Origin: Neckera pumila | Lineage: Eukaryota; Streptophyta; Bryopsida; Hypnales; Neckeraceae | Assembly: GCA_963969595.1 (NCBI GenBank) | Contig: OZ018409.1 | Coordinates: forward strand, 13,592,520-13,656,519 | Reading direction: 5' to 3' | Length of the DNA stretch: 64,000 nucleotides | Shown: positions 1-12,109 of the stretch, piece after piece | Numbering within the stretch: position 1 is the stretch's first letter | How the letters are laid out: each line of letters opens with the position of its first letter | Notes under the pieces: generated by a model | Database searches by the model: none | What the model was told of the DNA's origin: nothing | Seen by the model: only the letters and a program-made list of their open reading frames with translations | Translations under genes and position numbers: made by a program

Positions 1-291
1 CACTACTGTCTCAGGTAGGTTACGGATGCTTTGATTATGTAAGTATGATGGTAAGAGATGAGTAGAGTCTCTGTCTACATTTTGGATTCATTAGGCTTTC
101 ATCTGTAATTCCAGGTTCTGAGTGTCATGCTGAAGATTGTAACTCCCCTTTGTGGTTGTGCCAAAAAATGGAGATGTTTTAGTGTCTTTCTCGAGTTGCT
201 CGCACTGCATTATGATGAGGAATGGAAAAGGGTGAATGTCCGGTTGCAATTTTCGTGAAATTCTCTTTCTATTATTTTACAATGCATACAG

Positions 292-2431
292 TACTGAAAG
301 ACAATTTACGTGTAATTCAGGCAATAAAACGTGAAGTTATCGCGTATGGGTCTCATGACGCAGCTCAGATTGAAGCTTTGGTTGCATGGGCTTTACCGTA
401 TGCTCAACGCTATATAAGGCAGCATCACATGGACGTTTTTAATGATTCAGGCAAGCGTATCAAAAAGCAATTGAAGAAGCTGCGTTTTGTTGTTGTCGAT
501 CAACTGTACTTCCGACATTGCGTTCAGTCTGGTCAAATACACGCATCTGGGAGAACTCAAAGTGGGTGTTTACTTGAGGTAAGTCTTTGAAATCTCTTCA
601 TCCTCTCGCTTGACTGGCAGACATATTAGATACGAGACAATGCAGGTTACTAGGTTGTTTGCCTCTTTTGATGATCTGTTGACATGTTCTTCTCATAGAT
701 GCTCAATCCCAATATTTACTAAAGGCTCTTTTTCGTTGGACAGGACAATACATTACACGTAGCAGCCGCTCGTTGCGAGGACCACTGTATGATCTACACC
801 GAGCTCTCTCGGCTCTTCTTTTCTGGCGAAGTCAACCTGCAGTTAGCTAATTTCTTGCATCTCATCACCATGATGGCCTCTTTAGGATCTCAAGAGGCCG
901 ACGTGGAGTTATATATGGTCAACACACAAAGTGTTCAACCGCTACCTGATGGGGTTGCTCCATGGAAGCTGAAACGAAGGCGTGAAGAAGCCAACCCTGT
1001 GATTGAGGTCACCGCGCCTGGGAAGGACAGTGCATCACTTGCTGAGGTTTATTTGAAAAGGCACGCTAAAGTAGAGGAGTTGTTACCTGTCAGGGGGAAG
1101 TCCAGTCAGTCATATTCTGGGTGGCCACCCCGTTCCTGGGTTCCCCTTCCCACTGTGAAGGCCACAGCGATGTCCTTCGTCCTGGTGAAGCCCGAAGCTG
1201 GGCCTCTTGTAGCTGGTAGTAAGTTCGATCGAACCTCAGGAGCAACATTTACTACAGAAATCCATTCAAACGGGGTGTCTACCAGCCCAAGAGCAAGTTC
1301 CTGGTATACAACTGCATCTGAGGTCGAATTGGTGACCGACAGTCGAGACCCGCGGATGTTTGGCGCGACATCATCTGGAAGGACTTTTCAGCAAACCACT
1401 GTAAGCAATTTTAAAGCGTTTGCGGAATTACTTGATTTCATAGGAGGAATGTTTTTGTGAAGCGCTAATGTTTTCTTTTCCTAGAATGTTTATATTTACG
1501 TTCATATTTATTTTTTGGTTACAATTAAAATGGTGTTCGGTCTGGCCAAGTTTTTATGCTTCATACTTATTGGTCGAACAAGTTCATCTATTTTATTTTA
1601 CAGCTGCTCTTAGTTACATGGCTTATCTGGTAAATTAGATTGTTTCATGACTTTTATACTCTTTTATAAAAAGAATCATCTCCATGATTCATGGGATGGT
1701 GTCCCTTTGGATACAGCGAGCCATTACCGTAACAACAGGGAGGTCTATCTCCGTATGAATCATGGCGAATCTTCTCTCTATGATGTCCAAAAGTCCTCGG
1801 AACAGTCTAATTTTACTGAAAACCCTGTTGAAGTGTTGAATTCTTGCCGACTGTCTGCCAGGTATGCTATATTGGTTGCTAGGCCGTCTTGATGCTATGG
1901 GCCAGGATGGGTGCAAGTAATTTTATTTTACTGATATGATCACGTCATGTGCAGGCACGGGAACAGTTGATAATGACTCCCACCACTGAGCAACAACAAA
2001 TTACCGGCCGGACAGGCGAGGAAGTCGCCTACCAGTATCTCACGAAGAAGTATGGTGCCAAGCATGTGAAGTGGGTCAACGAAGATGGGGAGACGGGGGC
2101 TCCTTTCGACATGACAGTGCAAAATGAGTCTGGGAAACAGGAGTTTGTGGAGGTGAAAACCACGCGCTCGCAGGATAAGGACTGGTTTGAGGTTTCCGCT
2201 CGTGAGTGGGAGTTTGCACAGATTCATGGGGATTTGTACACTGTGCTTCGTGTGATTCTTCCCAGTGCGGACAAGTCGTTCCAAATCATTCGATTCTCGA
2301 ATCCTGTCCAGCTCTGTCGAGACCGTGTTATCCAGCTCGCCCTCATCCTCCCCTTCAATCATACCTTACTTGGTGCGCCTGGAGCACCGTCTCCACAATG
2401 TATCCAAGTAGCTACTTACAGTCCAAGCTGA
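292..2431 (+). CDS. NOV: NO VEIN (NOV)-like protein, C-terminal part (5' end outside window)
   Basis: Partial gene. Three exons can be read: 292-578, 744-1400 and 1955-2431 (stop), all joining in phase 0 at clear GT-AG sites (GAG|gtaagt; gacag|GAC; ACT|gtaagc; gtgcag|GCA). The first exon carries WALPYAQRYI and a CLLE end. The second carries ELSRLFFSG...LQLANFLHLIT. The last is a DUF3883 domain (ITGRTGEEVAYQYL, KHVKWVNEDGETGAPFD, FVEVKTTRS, DWFEVSAREWEFA). This order matches the C-terminus of Arabidopsis NO VEIN, a large plant nuclear protein with an Hsp90-like ATPase region, needed for vein formation and auxin-dependent patterning. That ATPase part would lie upstream of the window. A donor-like CTCAG|GTAGGT at base 15 may end the preceding exon; I could not assign 15-291 with confidence, and the acceptor at 291 is the least certain boundary. 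It is tail-to-tail with the SRP receptor gene. Confidence 0.85.
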
Positions 2432-4112
2432 CCTGCCCTTAAACTTTAAGTAGTCAGATGTCTCTTTTGGTAGGGGTACATCCCTTTTGTGTCACAGACA
2501 CAGAAACGTACAGACGGCCAGGTTTTGATATTTGCAAATTTAAAATCTAGCTGCAGCGATTTTGATTGTAGAGGTCATTTTTTTGTGTCAACCAGTAAAA
2601 GTATTGGTTGTGCCGTTGGTTCTCTCTCTATTTGGCTGTTAAAAGCTAACTGGATCCATTGTGCTAATTATTTTTATTGTAGCTAGCTTACTTAGACTTG
2701 GGGCTTGCATTGGGAGCTGTGGTTTTAGAACAGTCTCATGTTAGCCCCCGTGCCAGGCCACGCAGGCTTGGAGTCAGACATCTAGATATTAAATGTAGAA
2801 ATCTGATTTGGATAATTGAAGAGAAAAACACTGTTGCAATACCGGTAATGTTTTCTGAGGTCTAGGTTGCTCCCAAGAGTACTCTAAAATCTAATGGCAG
2901 TTATCAGTAGCAGGGGTGTTTTTTACCAGACCCTCCTCGTCTGTCCAAAGCTCACACAAGGCTGAAAAAGCTGAAAATCAGCTAATATGTTCTAAGATGA
3001 TGTTTTCTATCCGATATGTGGATGAATGTTGAAATTTGGAGCACCACTATCACATTCAATATCGCCACTTTGGCACTCCATTAAAAATGAAAAAAAAAAA
3101 ACTGTGTAAGACCAACACTTTTTGTTCCAAGACAAGCGTGTTTACCACAACGTCACAAATCCTTTTGCCGTGAAAACCACACGGACTGCGTGGGCTGCCT
3201 GGTTTGCTCGGATGGTTCAAAAGTGAAACATAGAGTAGGGACCCAAAATGAATCCTGCCAGTTGAGTACGCATCCTTTTCGCAGTGATTCTCAAGCTTGC
3301 AAAAATGCGACACTCATATCTACAAATTTTATCCACATACCAAACTGCTTTGAATGAGCGACTCTGTGACACATTGCCATGAAATTAAGGTAGGGAAATG
3401 GGGAACTTCTAACATCCTGTATTCGCAGTGATTCGTCCCCATGCAATGCAGGTTCTCTGCTCGTGGTCAGAAGAATGCAAGCGCCAATCCTGGAGCTGCA
3501 GAGCAGAGAGATGCCAAGAAAAAGCTCTTCAATCCTAAACTGTAAACCCCCAATTGAGACTCTGAGAGCATCGTCATGAGTACAACTGCTTAGATCCATA
3601 AACCCAAGCACAGATACAAAGGGAGAAACAAACGTAACTCCACAAGATCTTACAAAGACCAGTAGTGATCGGGACATAAACGACCCTGACCCCTCAGAAT
3701 TCACAATCAAATGACAACTGCTCAGAACATTGACGGTGCTTCCAACATTATGGGACGGTTAACTCAGAGGACAATACACTGCTCACAGTACGAGTAACCT
3801 GCTTACTCATTCAGACGGCCAAACAAGACGTGAATGATCTCCATCAAGAAACAATGAAAGGAAAAGTTTCAAAAAACACCAAATTTTATTATAAATACAA
3901 ATACAACTTCAGTGTGCTGATGAAAAGCGTTATTGTCAATCCTTCCTTTGACAGACATAACGGTCGATAAAGCTCATCCCCAATACATTTGAGGTCTACG
4001 ACCGCTTCAAAGAAGGTTGAGGTAGAAAGTGATCAGGTGTTTCGAAGTTACTGATATGCATAAAGACGATAATATCACTCCATCTAAAAAACGTGCATCA
4101 CCAGGAACACAA
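2432..4112. other. Intergenic region between convergent genes
   Basis: Holds the presumed 3' UTRs of the NOV-like gene (left) and the SRP receptor gene (right). Open frames here are short, lack family similarity and lack splice-compatible extensions. An A-rich run lies at about 3088-3100. I see no RNA gene or transposon ends. Confidence 0.5.
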
Positions 4113-6041
4113 CTAAGTCAGAAGGGATTTCATTACAGATTTGACGTTGAGCTTCTTCAAATCGGTGTAGTTCTGACCACAGCCCACAAACATGACAGGA
4201 GCACCCGAGATGTAAACCATGGACAGTGCCGCTCCAACCTTGTCATCAATGGTATCAAACTTGGTGAGTAAAATTCCATCAATGCTCTGAGTTTGAGTAG
4301 AGGTGGTGGACAGGTCGGCCAGTTTCTGGTTGAATTGGGTAAGCTGGTGAACACCATCGTTACCAACCAGGGCTTCTCCAACAAACAACACCAAGTCCGG
4401 GTCATTCATGTTGATGAGCTTTGACAATGCCCTCATCAGAGGTTCATTGTCCTGCATACGCCCAGCAGTGTCTACAAGGACGACATCCTGCTTAGTGCGC
4501 TTCGCTTCGTAAATAGCATCCCTGGCAACCACAGCAGGATCCTTCTCATAACCTCTCTCGAAGATAGGAATCTGAAGCCTGCGAGCATGCGTGCGAAGCT
4601 GCTCCACGGCACCCGAACGGAACGTATCACATGCAGCCATCATGACATTAATGTCATGCTGTTGCAGCCAGTAAGCCACCTTGGCCAGGTTGGTAGATTT
4701 GCCCACTCCATTGACACCCACGAAGACAATAGTGTAGGGTCTCCCAGCCTCCTTAGCCCGGTGAACATCACGCAGGATATCGACTGAACGCTTCGGGGTC
4801 AGAATCCGAACTAGTGCTTCTTCCATGGCCGCCTGGACAGTAGTAGAAATACGCGTAAAAGACCCCTGCTTCTTCCCAACAAGGCTTGCAGCAACTGACT
4901 CACACAGCTTCTCGGCAATATCTGTCGCCACATTCTTTGTCATTAACCGCTCCTTAAAAATCTTGAGAGCCGGCTCCAGATCAGCATGCTCCAGGGCTGG
5001 TTTCCCTGAGACAGTCTGAACAAGAGAAGACAACCAACCCTTCTTAGGGGCGACTTTCTTAACACCAACATCTTTCTCGATCTCCTCATCCTCCAAGTCT
5101 TCAACTCGGAAATTCTCATCCTCATCGTCTTTGTCCATTAAACTCAACCCTTTCTCTCCAACAGCAACCTCAGCTTCCACCCCGCCCTGATCAGTGGGGA
5201 CAGGGTCCGTAAAATCGAGTTTTGAGGGAGGGGGAGCGTCACCCCAAACCCTTTTCTTCTTCGTCGGCTTCTTCGATCCCGCATCCTCCTTGGGAGCCAC
5301 CTTTGCAACTTCCATACCGGATGCGGATTTCTTCAGCTTGCCGGTCCTAAGCTTAGCTAACTTATTTACATCAAATGCATTTTCGCGAGCCACCTTGCCT
5401 GCAGCACTCTCATCGTCACTGCTGCTCCCACTCGCACTGCTACCATTACCCTTAGCACTAGTAACCCCATTAGCTTTGACGCCGTTGGCGTGCCCACTAC
5501 CTGTCCCCTTGGCCCTACCATTAGCTTCACCATCTTCATCGCCTCCATCGTCCTTCGCCACTGAACTCTTCTTCCCCCCCTTCTTCTGCATCTGTCCATT
5601 TCGTACCTGCGACTCGGAGCCTTTCTTTGAATTCTGTATAGGCCGCTGCTGCCCACCACGCTTACTCTGCGAATTCGCTTCGGCCTCTTTCAAGAGGTGC
5701 CGGTACGTGTCATCAAACTCGGGATAAACAGTCGACGTGGGAACAAACAACTTGGAAAACTCACGCATGACTTTCTCCAGAAGCTCATCCACGTACAACA
5801 GATGCAACATGCGTTGGTAAACAGCCACAAACACCAAGCCGAGTTCATTGTGGAAGCGCCACTTCAAGCTGTAGCCGGCGCCCGCGGTGTCGTACTGGAA
5901 CGAAGAGTCACCGGCGCGCTCTTCCAAGAGACATGTGCGGATTAGGGCGTCCACGGGGGAGCCCTTGAGCGCCTTGCCGACCTCCAGGCACGACCACAGC
6001 ACCAGGCCCCCGCGGGTGAAGATGAGAAATTGCTCCAACAT
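4113..6041 (-). CDS. Signal recognition particle receptor subunit alpha (SRalpha / FtsY-type GTPase)
   Basis: Complete single-exon frame of 642 residues, close to the plant SRalpha length. The protein docks ribosome-SRP complexes at the ER membrane for co-translational targeting. Domains in order: N-terminal SRX domain (about 1-125, starting MLEQFLIFTRGGLVLW, binds SRbeta); a charged, low-complexity linker (about 125-330); then the NG GTPase. GTPase motifs are intact: G1 GVNGVGKST (442-450), G2 DTFRSGAVEQL (472-482), G3 DTAGR (524-528), G4 TKFD (593-596) and GCGQ (620-623). The frame stays open 41 codons upstream, but that stretch only translates a trinucleotide repeat into cysteines. The start chosen is the ATG giving MLEQF, where family similarity begins. 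No intron is needed. Confidence 0.95.
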   Translation of the reverse strand: MLEQFLIFTRGGLVLWSCLEVGKALKGSPVDALIRTCLLEERAGDSSFQYDTAGAGYSLKWRFHNELGLVFVAVYQRMLHLLYVDELLEKVMREFSKLFVPTSTVYPEFDDTYRHLLKEAEANSQSKRGGQQRPIQNSKKGSESQVRNGQMQKKGGKKSSVAKDDGGDEDGEANGRAKGTGSGHANGVKANGVTSAKGNGSSASGSSSDDESAAGKVARENAFDVNKLAKLRTGKLKKSASGMEVAKVAPKEDAGSKKPTKKKRVWGDAPPPSKLDFTDPVPTDQGGVEAEVAVGEKGLSLMDKDDEDENFRVEDLEDEEIEKDVGVKKVAPKKGWLSSLVQTVSGKPALEHADLEPALKIFKERLMTKNVATDIAEKLCESVAASLVGKKQGSFTRISTTVQAAMEEALVRILTPKRSVDILRDVHRAKEAGRPYTIVFVGVNGVGKSTNLAKVAYWLQQHDINVMMAACDTFRSGAVEQLRTHARRLQIPIFERGYEKDPAVVARDAIYEAKRTKQDVVLVDTAGRMQDNEPLMRALSKLINMNDPDLVLFVGEALVGNDGVHQLTQFNQKLADLSTTSTQTQSIDGILLTKFDTIDDKVGAALSMVYISGAPVMFVGCGQNYTDLKKLNVKSVMKSLLT

Positions 6042-6070
6042 GGTGGATCGCGCAAGAGACACACAAGGAC

Positions 6071-6128
6071 AACAGCAGCAGCAGCAGCAGCAGCAGCAAG
6101 CACAGCAGCAGCAGCAAGCACAGCAGCA
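6071..6128. repeat. CAG/CTG trinucleotide repeat in the SRalpha 5' leader
   Basis: Imperfect CAG run on the + strand, interrupted by AAGCA units. In the direction of the SRalpha gene it is a CTG repeat about 30 bases upstream of the chosen start codon, so it is likely in the 5' UTR. It extends the reading frame without stops and would give an artefactual cysteine-rich N-terminus if the first ATG were used. Confidence 0.85.
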
Positions 6129-6164
6129 ATAGAGGTGGAGGTGGAACCCTGAAGGAAAAAACAA

Positions 6165-9100
6165 AACTAATAAGCTTAGAAGTCTAAAACTCGCAAGGCA
6201 CAGAGATCGGAGGAAGACAGCATCGACACAAGTGAAGGACGAGACACTCTGTGTTGAATGAAGAAGGAGACCAATTTAGGGTTTACTCGTCGTTCCAATG
6301 GTCTTCGGTCTCCGTCCCTCCGTGTTAGTGAGTTCAGTCAGGCGCGGTGGTCTTCGTCCGTCGTCGTTGCCAGCGTCCGGAGTTTCCTCGTTCGTTCCAC
6401 CTTTCCTCGTTCGTTCCGCGACTGAGGCCTAATGAGTTTAAGAAATTAATTCTCCGACCTATGAGTTTATATACCAATTGTCTTGCTTTTTCATGAATGT
6501 AAAAGTACAGTGCCTTCTAGAAAGTAAGGTTAACCTCTAGAAAGTTTTTTTGCACAAACCGGAAACTGCTCAGTGTCATTAGTAATTTTTTGAGCAAGTC
6601 AGTTATCATTACATTCCTCAAAATATTAGCTCTCCAAATAAATGAAAAATCTTCTTTAGATCAGCTTGCTAATTTGAGCTAGGAGGTTGAATATAAAAAG
6701 ATCATCATGTAATGTAGTCACAAGGGTTACCTTACTTTCTAGAGGGCATTGTACATTGTCTTTTACTTTGGATTCAAAAAATTTTAACCCTTAAATGATA
6801 TATAGGGTCTCTTTCCTTTTAGAGAAAAAATTGCAAATGTTTGTTATGAAATGTTATAAGGAGGAATAATTTGGAATTAGTTTATGAGTAGTAAAGGTTG
6901 TAGATTTTGAATGTTAGATTGTAAAATTGCATCTACTTGGGCTACTACTATTATTTTAATATAATATTTGAAATTGAGATTCTTAAATTAGTTCAAATTT
7001 TTTTTTTAATAAATGCCGATAATCTTTGAGTGAAATTCTACAAAAATTGATTTGAAATGTGATGATTTCACTACAGTAATTTTTCAATTTACTATTGTTG
7101 TTTGGATCTATGAAATCATAGTTACAATGCAACTTCAAACCCTGAGTGCTCAAGCAACCATTTTTTGGTCCCTATCTGACTTTAGACAGAATTATTGGGC
7201 AAAAAAAAACTTTTTCAAAAAATTTAGAAAAAGAAGAAAAAGATTGGAGTTGTCTTTTAATATTTATATTCAAAACTAAGATCACTACAATCAAATAAAA
7301 ATTATAAGAGAAATAGCACAAAGTATTTAGGTCATATTGCTAATGCCTTAAAATGCCCTATATATGGAAGGTAAAGGAATTGGATGTCTCTACCTTAGAT
7401 GGCAATATAAGGCTTTATTTTATGAGTTTTTATTTTAGCATTTTTGTGTCTAAATCTTCTAAATTAGATTCCACATTATATCTCAATTTGAAATAAAAAC
7501 TACACTTTAAAAATTGTGAGCAATTTTAATAATTTCCAAAACATGCTTTTTCTTGTATGGCATTATTTATTCTATTGGTTTTCTTGCTATCTTCCTCAAC
7601 ACTTCTTAAATGATTCATTTCAAATTTTATAAATTAAAAGGTAATTCCATTTGGATATTGAAGCATTGACAAGGTATAGAAGCATTTCTATTTTTTTATC
7701 CAAAAGGCCTCTCTGAATACAAAAATAGAAGGCTTTTATGCACCTATTCTTTAACAAATCATTTAGTCCTAGCTACATTTGTTGTCTACTTCCAATATTA
7801 ACTTTCACCGCTCTTTTTAAGTTGAAACTACAATAAATTAAATAATTTTTTTTTAATTTGAAGGGTGCTTTAGTCACTAAATAAGTTTTAATACAAATAT
7901 TGGGGCAAAAATAGTGATGTGAAGAAAGGTAAAGGTAGGAGCAACATACACATAAAAAAGCAATTAGGAAGTCAAAAATGGTTCATTAGTATTGTCAATT
8001 ACACATTCTATCAACTTTTTGTACATGCATGTTGCATAATATGCAAGTGGTCTATGGCCACTACACCTTTAATCCCTGAATGACGGACCTATGACCATTG
8101 ATTTCAAACTTCATTGCCCATCACTTAGTATGCTGCCATTTTGCAACTAGATATGTATGAAGAATTTTATATTTATTTTTCAAAAATGAAATTACATGTC
8201 TTTTTTACTTCACAAAAAATTTAGATTTTTTTGGGGAGATTTTTTTTGAGAATTTTTGAAGAAAAATTGAAGAAAAATCACATCAAATGTAAAGTATTTC
8301 AAAAAATCTGAAAATTTCACCATGTGTGTATATTACAATGACAATGACAAAGACAAACATCATGGTGTAAATTCAATTTCCGTGTCATTCTATAATTAGA
8401 AAGTAATAGACATTGAAAATACATCCAAAGTTCAAATTGTAATTAAATATTCAATATTAGGAATTTTTTTTCAAAATTTGAATTGGAGTAGAATTTAGAA
8501 TAGTTGACCTTCATATTGTTTGTTGGATTCAAATTTATAACAATAAAAAATATCATTTTGTAGAGAAATTTCAGATTTAGGAGAAGGAGCAAAAACTTCC
8601 TAAAATACACGAAAATAGCATATTTTATGATTCATTTTTTTAATAACTTCTCATTTACGTGAAGACAAACACTTGCAAGACTACAAACTCAATTGAATAC
8701 TCTTCATTACCCACTATAAAAGGTCAACAAGAAAAATATGGATGAAAAAGTGCTTTTGAAGTCTTTCCATCTTTTCATGGGAACACCACAAAATGGCTAT
8801 TGCGATGCTTCAGTTTTAAAGAAGATGAATTAGAAGTAGTTTATCATTGATTTGAAACTTATAACCAAAGTCTAACAATTCTAAGTCAAACTCATTTAGT
8901 CAAACTCCCAATTAAAAATCATAACGACCTTCTAAAACCCACATGATTGGTCAAATCAATTTATAATATAATTAAATAACACATACCTCACAACTACCAG
9001 TAATGTCCCTCCAAGTGTAAAGAATACTACCAAATCAAGACGTCAATAATATAGCCTGGATAAAAAGATCCAATTGTAAATGAGGAAACAACACCCAATT

Positions 9101-9409
9101 TTGATTCCTTTAGAAGAAACGCACGAATTCTTGCTTAAAGTATGATTTATGAAAAGCTAAAGTTGTTTTGGGATATATTGAGTATTTATTTTGTGCAATT
9201 TAAAAATTTATAATATATTCTTACAATGTCTAAATAATGTATTAGAAGAGAATGCAGAATCTTTGTTTGACTTCTAATAATTCAACCAAAAATTTGACAA
9301 TTCAATAATAGGAACAATACTCAATTGCTTGTATTCGGATGCAATTTGGTGCAGTTATGTAAACCACAGTTGGCAAATGGGTTACCCTTTCTCCTGTTGC
9401 TGATTTTCC
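6165..9409. other. Intergenic region: SRalpha promoter, then AT-rich DNA
   Basis: About 6165-6430 is GC-richer and is the likely leader and promoter of SRalpha; it includes a telo-box-like TTAGGGTTT near 6277. From about 6440 to 9300 the DNA is AT-rich with many homopolymer runs. Short open frames there have no recognisable similarity. No gene, RNA gene or clear terminal repeats were recognised. Confidence 0.5.
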
Positions 9410-9418
9410 AAACCCTAA
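9410..9418 (+). promoter_or_regulatory. Telo-box (AAACCCTAA) upstream of the CCDC12/Cwf18 gene
   Basis: AAACCCTAA lies about 120 bases before the start codon, next to a pyrimidine-rich leader. Telo-boxes are common near transcription starts of plant housekeeping and translation or splicing genes. Its function here is inferred from motif and position only. Confidence 0.5.
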
Positions 9419-9535
9419 TTGTCGTTGTTGTTTCTTCTCTTCCCTCGCGCTCGCGCTTGCTCCTTCCCGTCGTGCGCTTGCTTGCCCTTCTCTTTACCTC
9501 TCTGCTCTCCCCGTTCCCTCGTCGCCCCTTTCGCC

Positions 9536-11190
9536 ATGGCCGCCGAGGACATGGTTGAGTCCAGTGACGAGCGTCGCGCGCGTCTGCGTGCGCTTCGAGC
9601 TGCTCAAGAGCTTTCTGCTACTGACGCCCCCGAGGGCCCCCCTTCCAACGGTCAGCACGCCGACCCGCCCGCTCCCGCGCAAGACCGAGACGGCGACGAT
9701 GGAGAGTAAGTCGCCCTGCTTCTGTTTTTCTGCAAATTTCGTCGATTGCGCTTCTGTGCTGTTTCTGGCGGTCTGCGAGTTTAGGTCAAAGGATTTTCTA
9801 TCTAAAGACGTAAGAGGCGTTTGGAAATTGAATGATAGCCCTCTCACAAGTTGAATTCGGGCAGATTTGGAGATTGTGAGAGTGTTTGCTTTCTCCAATG
9901 CCACTTTGATTTGGGCAATTTTGGTTACATAATGGTATTTAATTATTTATTTAAACCCAGGCTTTTGTGGTAATCACTGCACAATGTATAACGAATGTGT
10001 AACGCACCAGCGGAAGCGTGCCACTCATGATTTTAGGGTTTAGTTAAACCACTCGAAGCATGCCTCTCATGGTTTTAAGATTTAGTTAGACCACTCGAAG
10101 TATGCCAGCGTGCATGGCCATGGGGGTATATACTCTGGTTTTACGTTCTCAAATTAATGGTTGGTCGTTTGGAATTAGTCGAAATTCCGTTTTTCGACTT
10201 TCTTTGTTTTTTCGGTGTTATACTTCGTCAAATTTAAGTTTCGGGCAATTATATGGTTGTTGAGAAAGTGACTCTACCTGTTCGCAGGGCAGATGCAGAG
10301 ATGAAGTTTCGCAACTATTTTCCGAGGGACGGCGATCTGCAGAAAGCCAAGCACCCACCTCCTGTTATACCCAAGTTTGAGGACCCCGTAGCTACAGACC
10401 CACTTCAAGTCGCTGGAGCTGAGGTATTGCATCAGATTGCATTTTTTAAGTTGGTTCCTCTCGTCGTAGTATTTTGTCGAAGTATCTGATGATTCTGCTG
10501 TCGTCGGGGGGAGCGTTACTTATCCGGAACGGAGTGACTTCTTTGCTTGTTGTAACTTGTCTATTTCATCATCTGAACACTGCATTTTCTGTTTGTGCGT
10601 GGACACAAGAACTTATAATCCAATGTATCTTACGTTGTGTCTGCAGGATCCCATTGTAAGTATTGCACCTAAGAAACCAAATTGGGACCTTAGGAGAGAT
10701 GTAGCCAAGAAGCTGGAGAAATTAGAGCGGCGTACACAACGAGCTATTGTTGAGCTCATGAGTAAGTATCCCGAGCTTGAGCTTGATTTATATCTCAACG
10801 TGACATGGGAGACTTGCAGACTAGTGTCTTTGGATGAAGTATCCTTTGTATGCCTGTGATGCAAATATTGCGACGTACATTTTTGGGTGTATATTTCATT
10901 ACATTTTCAGGTGTATGTAAGTCTCTTTAGGAATAGCTCTCTCCTAGTGATAAGTTAGTACCTTGGAGGGCATGTTCTGCTGAGATGACGTTGCTCAATG
11001 GTTTCACGGATGTACGTCCCATTGGTTTTCTATTCACACCATGGTACGCAAGGATTTACAATTGAAATACTGTTATTCCTCTGATCAGGAGTGGATTTAA
11101 TAATTATTTTTTGCATGGATTGTGCGTGTATCAGTTGAAGAGGAGAAGCGCCGGCAAGATGAAGCTGCAGATAATATGGAGCAGGATTAA
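9536..11190 (+). CDS. CCDC12 / Cwf18-type pre-mRNA splicing factor
   Basis: Complete four-exon model: 9536-9705, 10288-10423, 10647-10761, 11135-11190, giving 158 residues. Phases close exactly (2, 0, 1), with donors gtaagt, gtattg, gtaagt and acceptors cgcag, tgcag, tcag. The N-terminus is acidic and alanine-rich (MAAEDMVESSDERRARLRAL). Exon 2 carries MKFRNYFPRD; exon 3 carries PKKPNWDLRRDVAKKLEKLE and RRTQRAI; the C-terminal exon is a short charged helix (EEEKRRQDEAADNMEQD). The combination FRNY.P plus DLKRD.AKKLEKLE-RTQRAI is diagnostic of the cwf18/CCDC12 family, a small coiled-coil component of the spliceosome (Prp19/NTC-associated). A telo-box sits upstream and a MITE lies in the 3' flank. 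Confidence 0.93.
10007..10106 (+). repeat. Tandem repeat (~42 bp x ~2.3) in intron 1 of the CCDC12 gene
   Basis: Two and a partial third unit resembling CACTCGAAGCATGCCTCTCA followed by TGGTTTTAAGATTTAGTTAGAC, diverged at several positions. It lies entirely inside the intron and contains a telomere-like TTTAGGGTTTAG in the first unit. Confidence 0.7.
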
Positions 11191-11665
11191 GAGCTCGATG
11201 CCACGTCTCGTGTCCTCTTACACTGTTGCTTCCAGGATTGATTCTGAGATGCGCTGTTACGTCTACAAACAGTTCAAGGGGCGGTTCGCTGCTTTACTCT
11301 GGAAATCAAGAGTTATTGGAATGCTTGGTCAGCATCTGACATCGATATGCGGATTTTTTGTTTAGGCTGGTCACTAATTTTAGTGCCTCAGACGGATTAT
11401 TGTTTTGAAGATTGGTCGCAGAGTTGAGAATAGATTAGTTTAGTTTCCAGTATGTACGGGAAGAGTTACTATGATGCATTCTTTATTAATTAGGGCTTTT
11501 TTTCCTTTTCCTTTTAAGCATAGTTTGTAGAGTTTTAGATTGAGTCCCTAGATGATAAAGATACGTTGATTGAGTTCTACTGTACAGAAGCGATTGATCG
11601 GAATGGGAAGCAACCAACCTTCATGGTGGTAACTTGGTATTTTCTCAGGCATGTGCTGCATTATA
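11191..11665. other. 3' flank of the CCDC12 gene
   Basis: Likely 3' UTR and downstream sequence of the splicing-factor gene. No further coding exon is needed, since the model ends at a TAA at 11188-11190. Nothing else was recognised. Confidence 0.5.
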
Positions 11666-12107
11666 AGGTAAAAGACCCCATTGCGGTCAGAATTAGGAGT
11701 GTGTCCTCATGCCATTGCTGAAATTTTTCAAATTTTTTCGCACACGAAGATAAGTGTGAGAGGCAGTGAGGACATTTGAAATTAAATTTTTTGGACCAAG
11801 TATGAATTAGTTCTGAATTTTTGAAGTGATCCAGCCCATAGGGATCTGTAGGCTACCTCATCACCAACAAAATCTAAATCCAGTATGGTCATCTTCCTAC
11901 CCAATGCAGTCACAACATTTTCAAACATGCAAAACCTAAAAAATCAGTTTTTACAAAGAATTTTACACTAAAAAGTTGGAAATACCTATTAAGGTCACTA
12001 ATTACTCCATAACTACCATGTAAGACATTGATTGTGGTCTGAAGAACCACAATGGGGTCATTAGGTGTCCATCATGGGCCATTTGACCGCAATGGGGTCT
12101 TTTACCT
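11666..12107 (+). mobile_element. TA-flanked MITE, copy 1 (442 bp)
   Basis: Inverted termini: it starts AGGTAAAAGACCCCATTGCG and ends with the reverse complement (...CGCAATGGGGTCTTTTACCT). TA flanks both ends (11664-11665 and 12108-12109), a target-site duplication of Tc1/mariner type. It has no coding capacity. Homologous copies lie at 44286-44725 (same orientation) and 51748-52186 (opposite). Confidence 0.88.
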
Positions 12108-12109
12108 TA

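Noticed and set aside
3056..3710. Minus-strand open frames near the SRalpha 3' end
   Set aside because: No similarity, no matching splice sites, and they lie between two convergent 3' ends.
6042..6164. Poly-cysteine N-terminal extension of SRalpha
   Set aside because: It is a translation of a CTG repeat; SRalpha similarity begins exactly at the internal MLEQFLIF.
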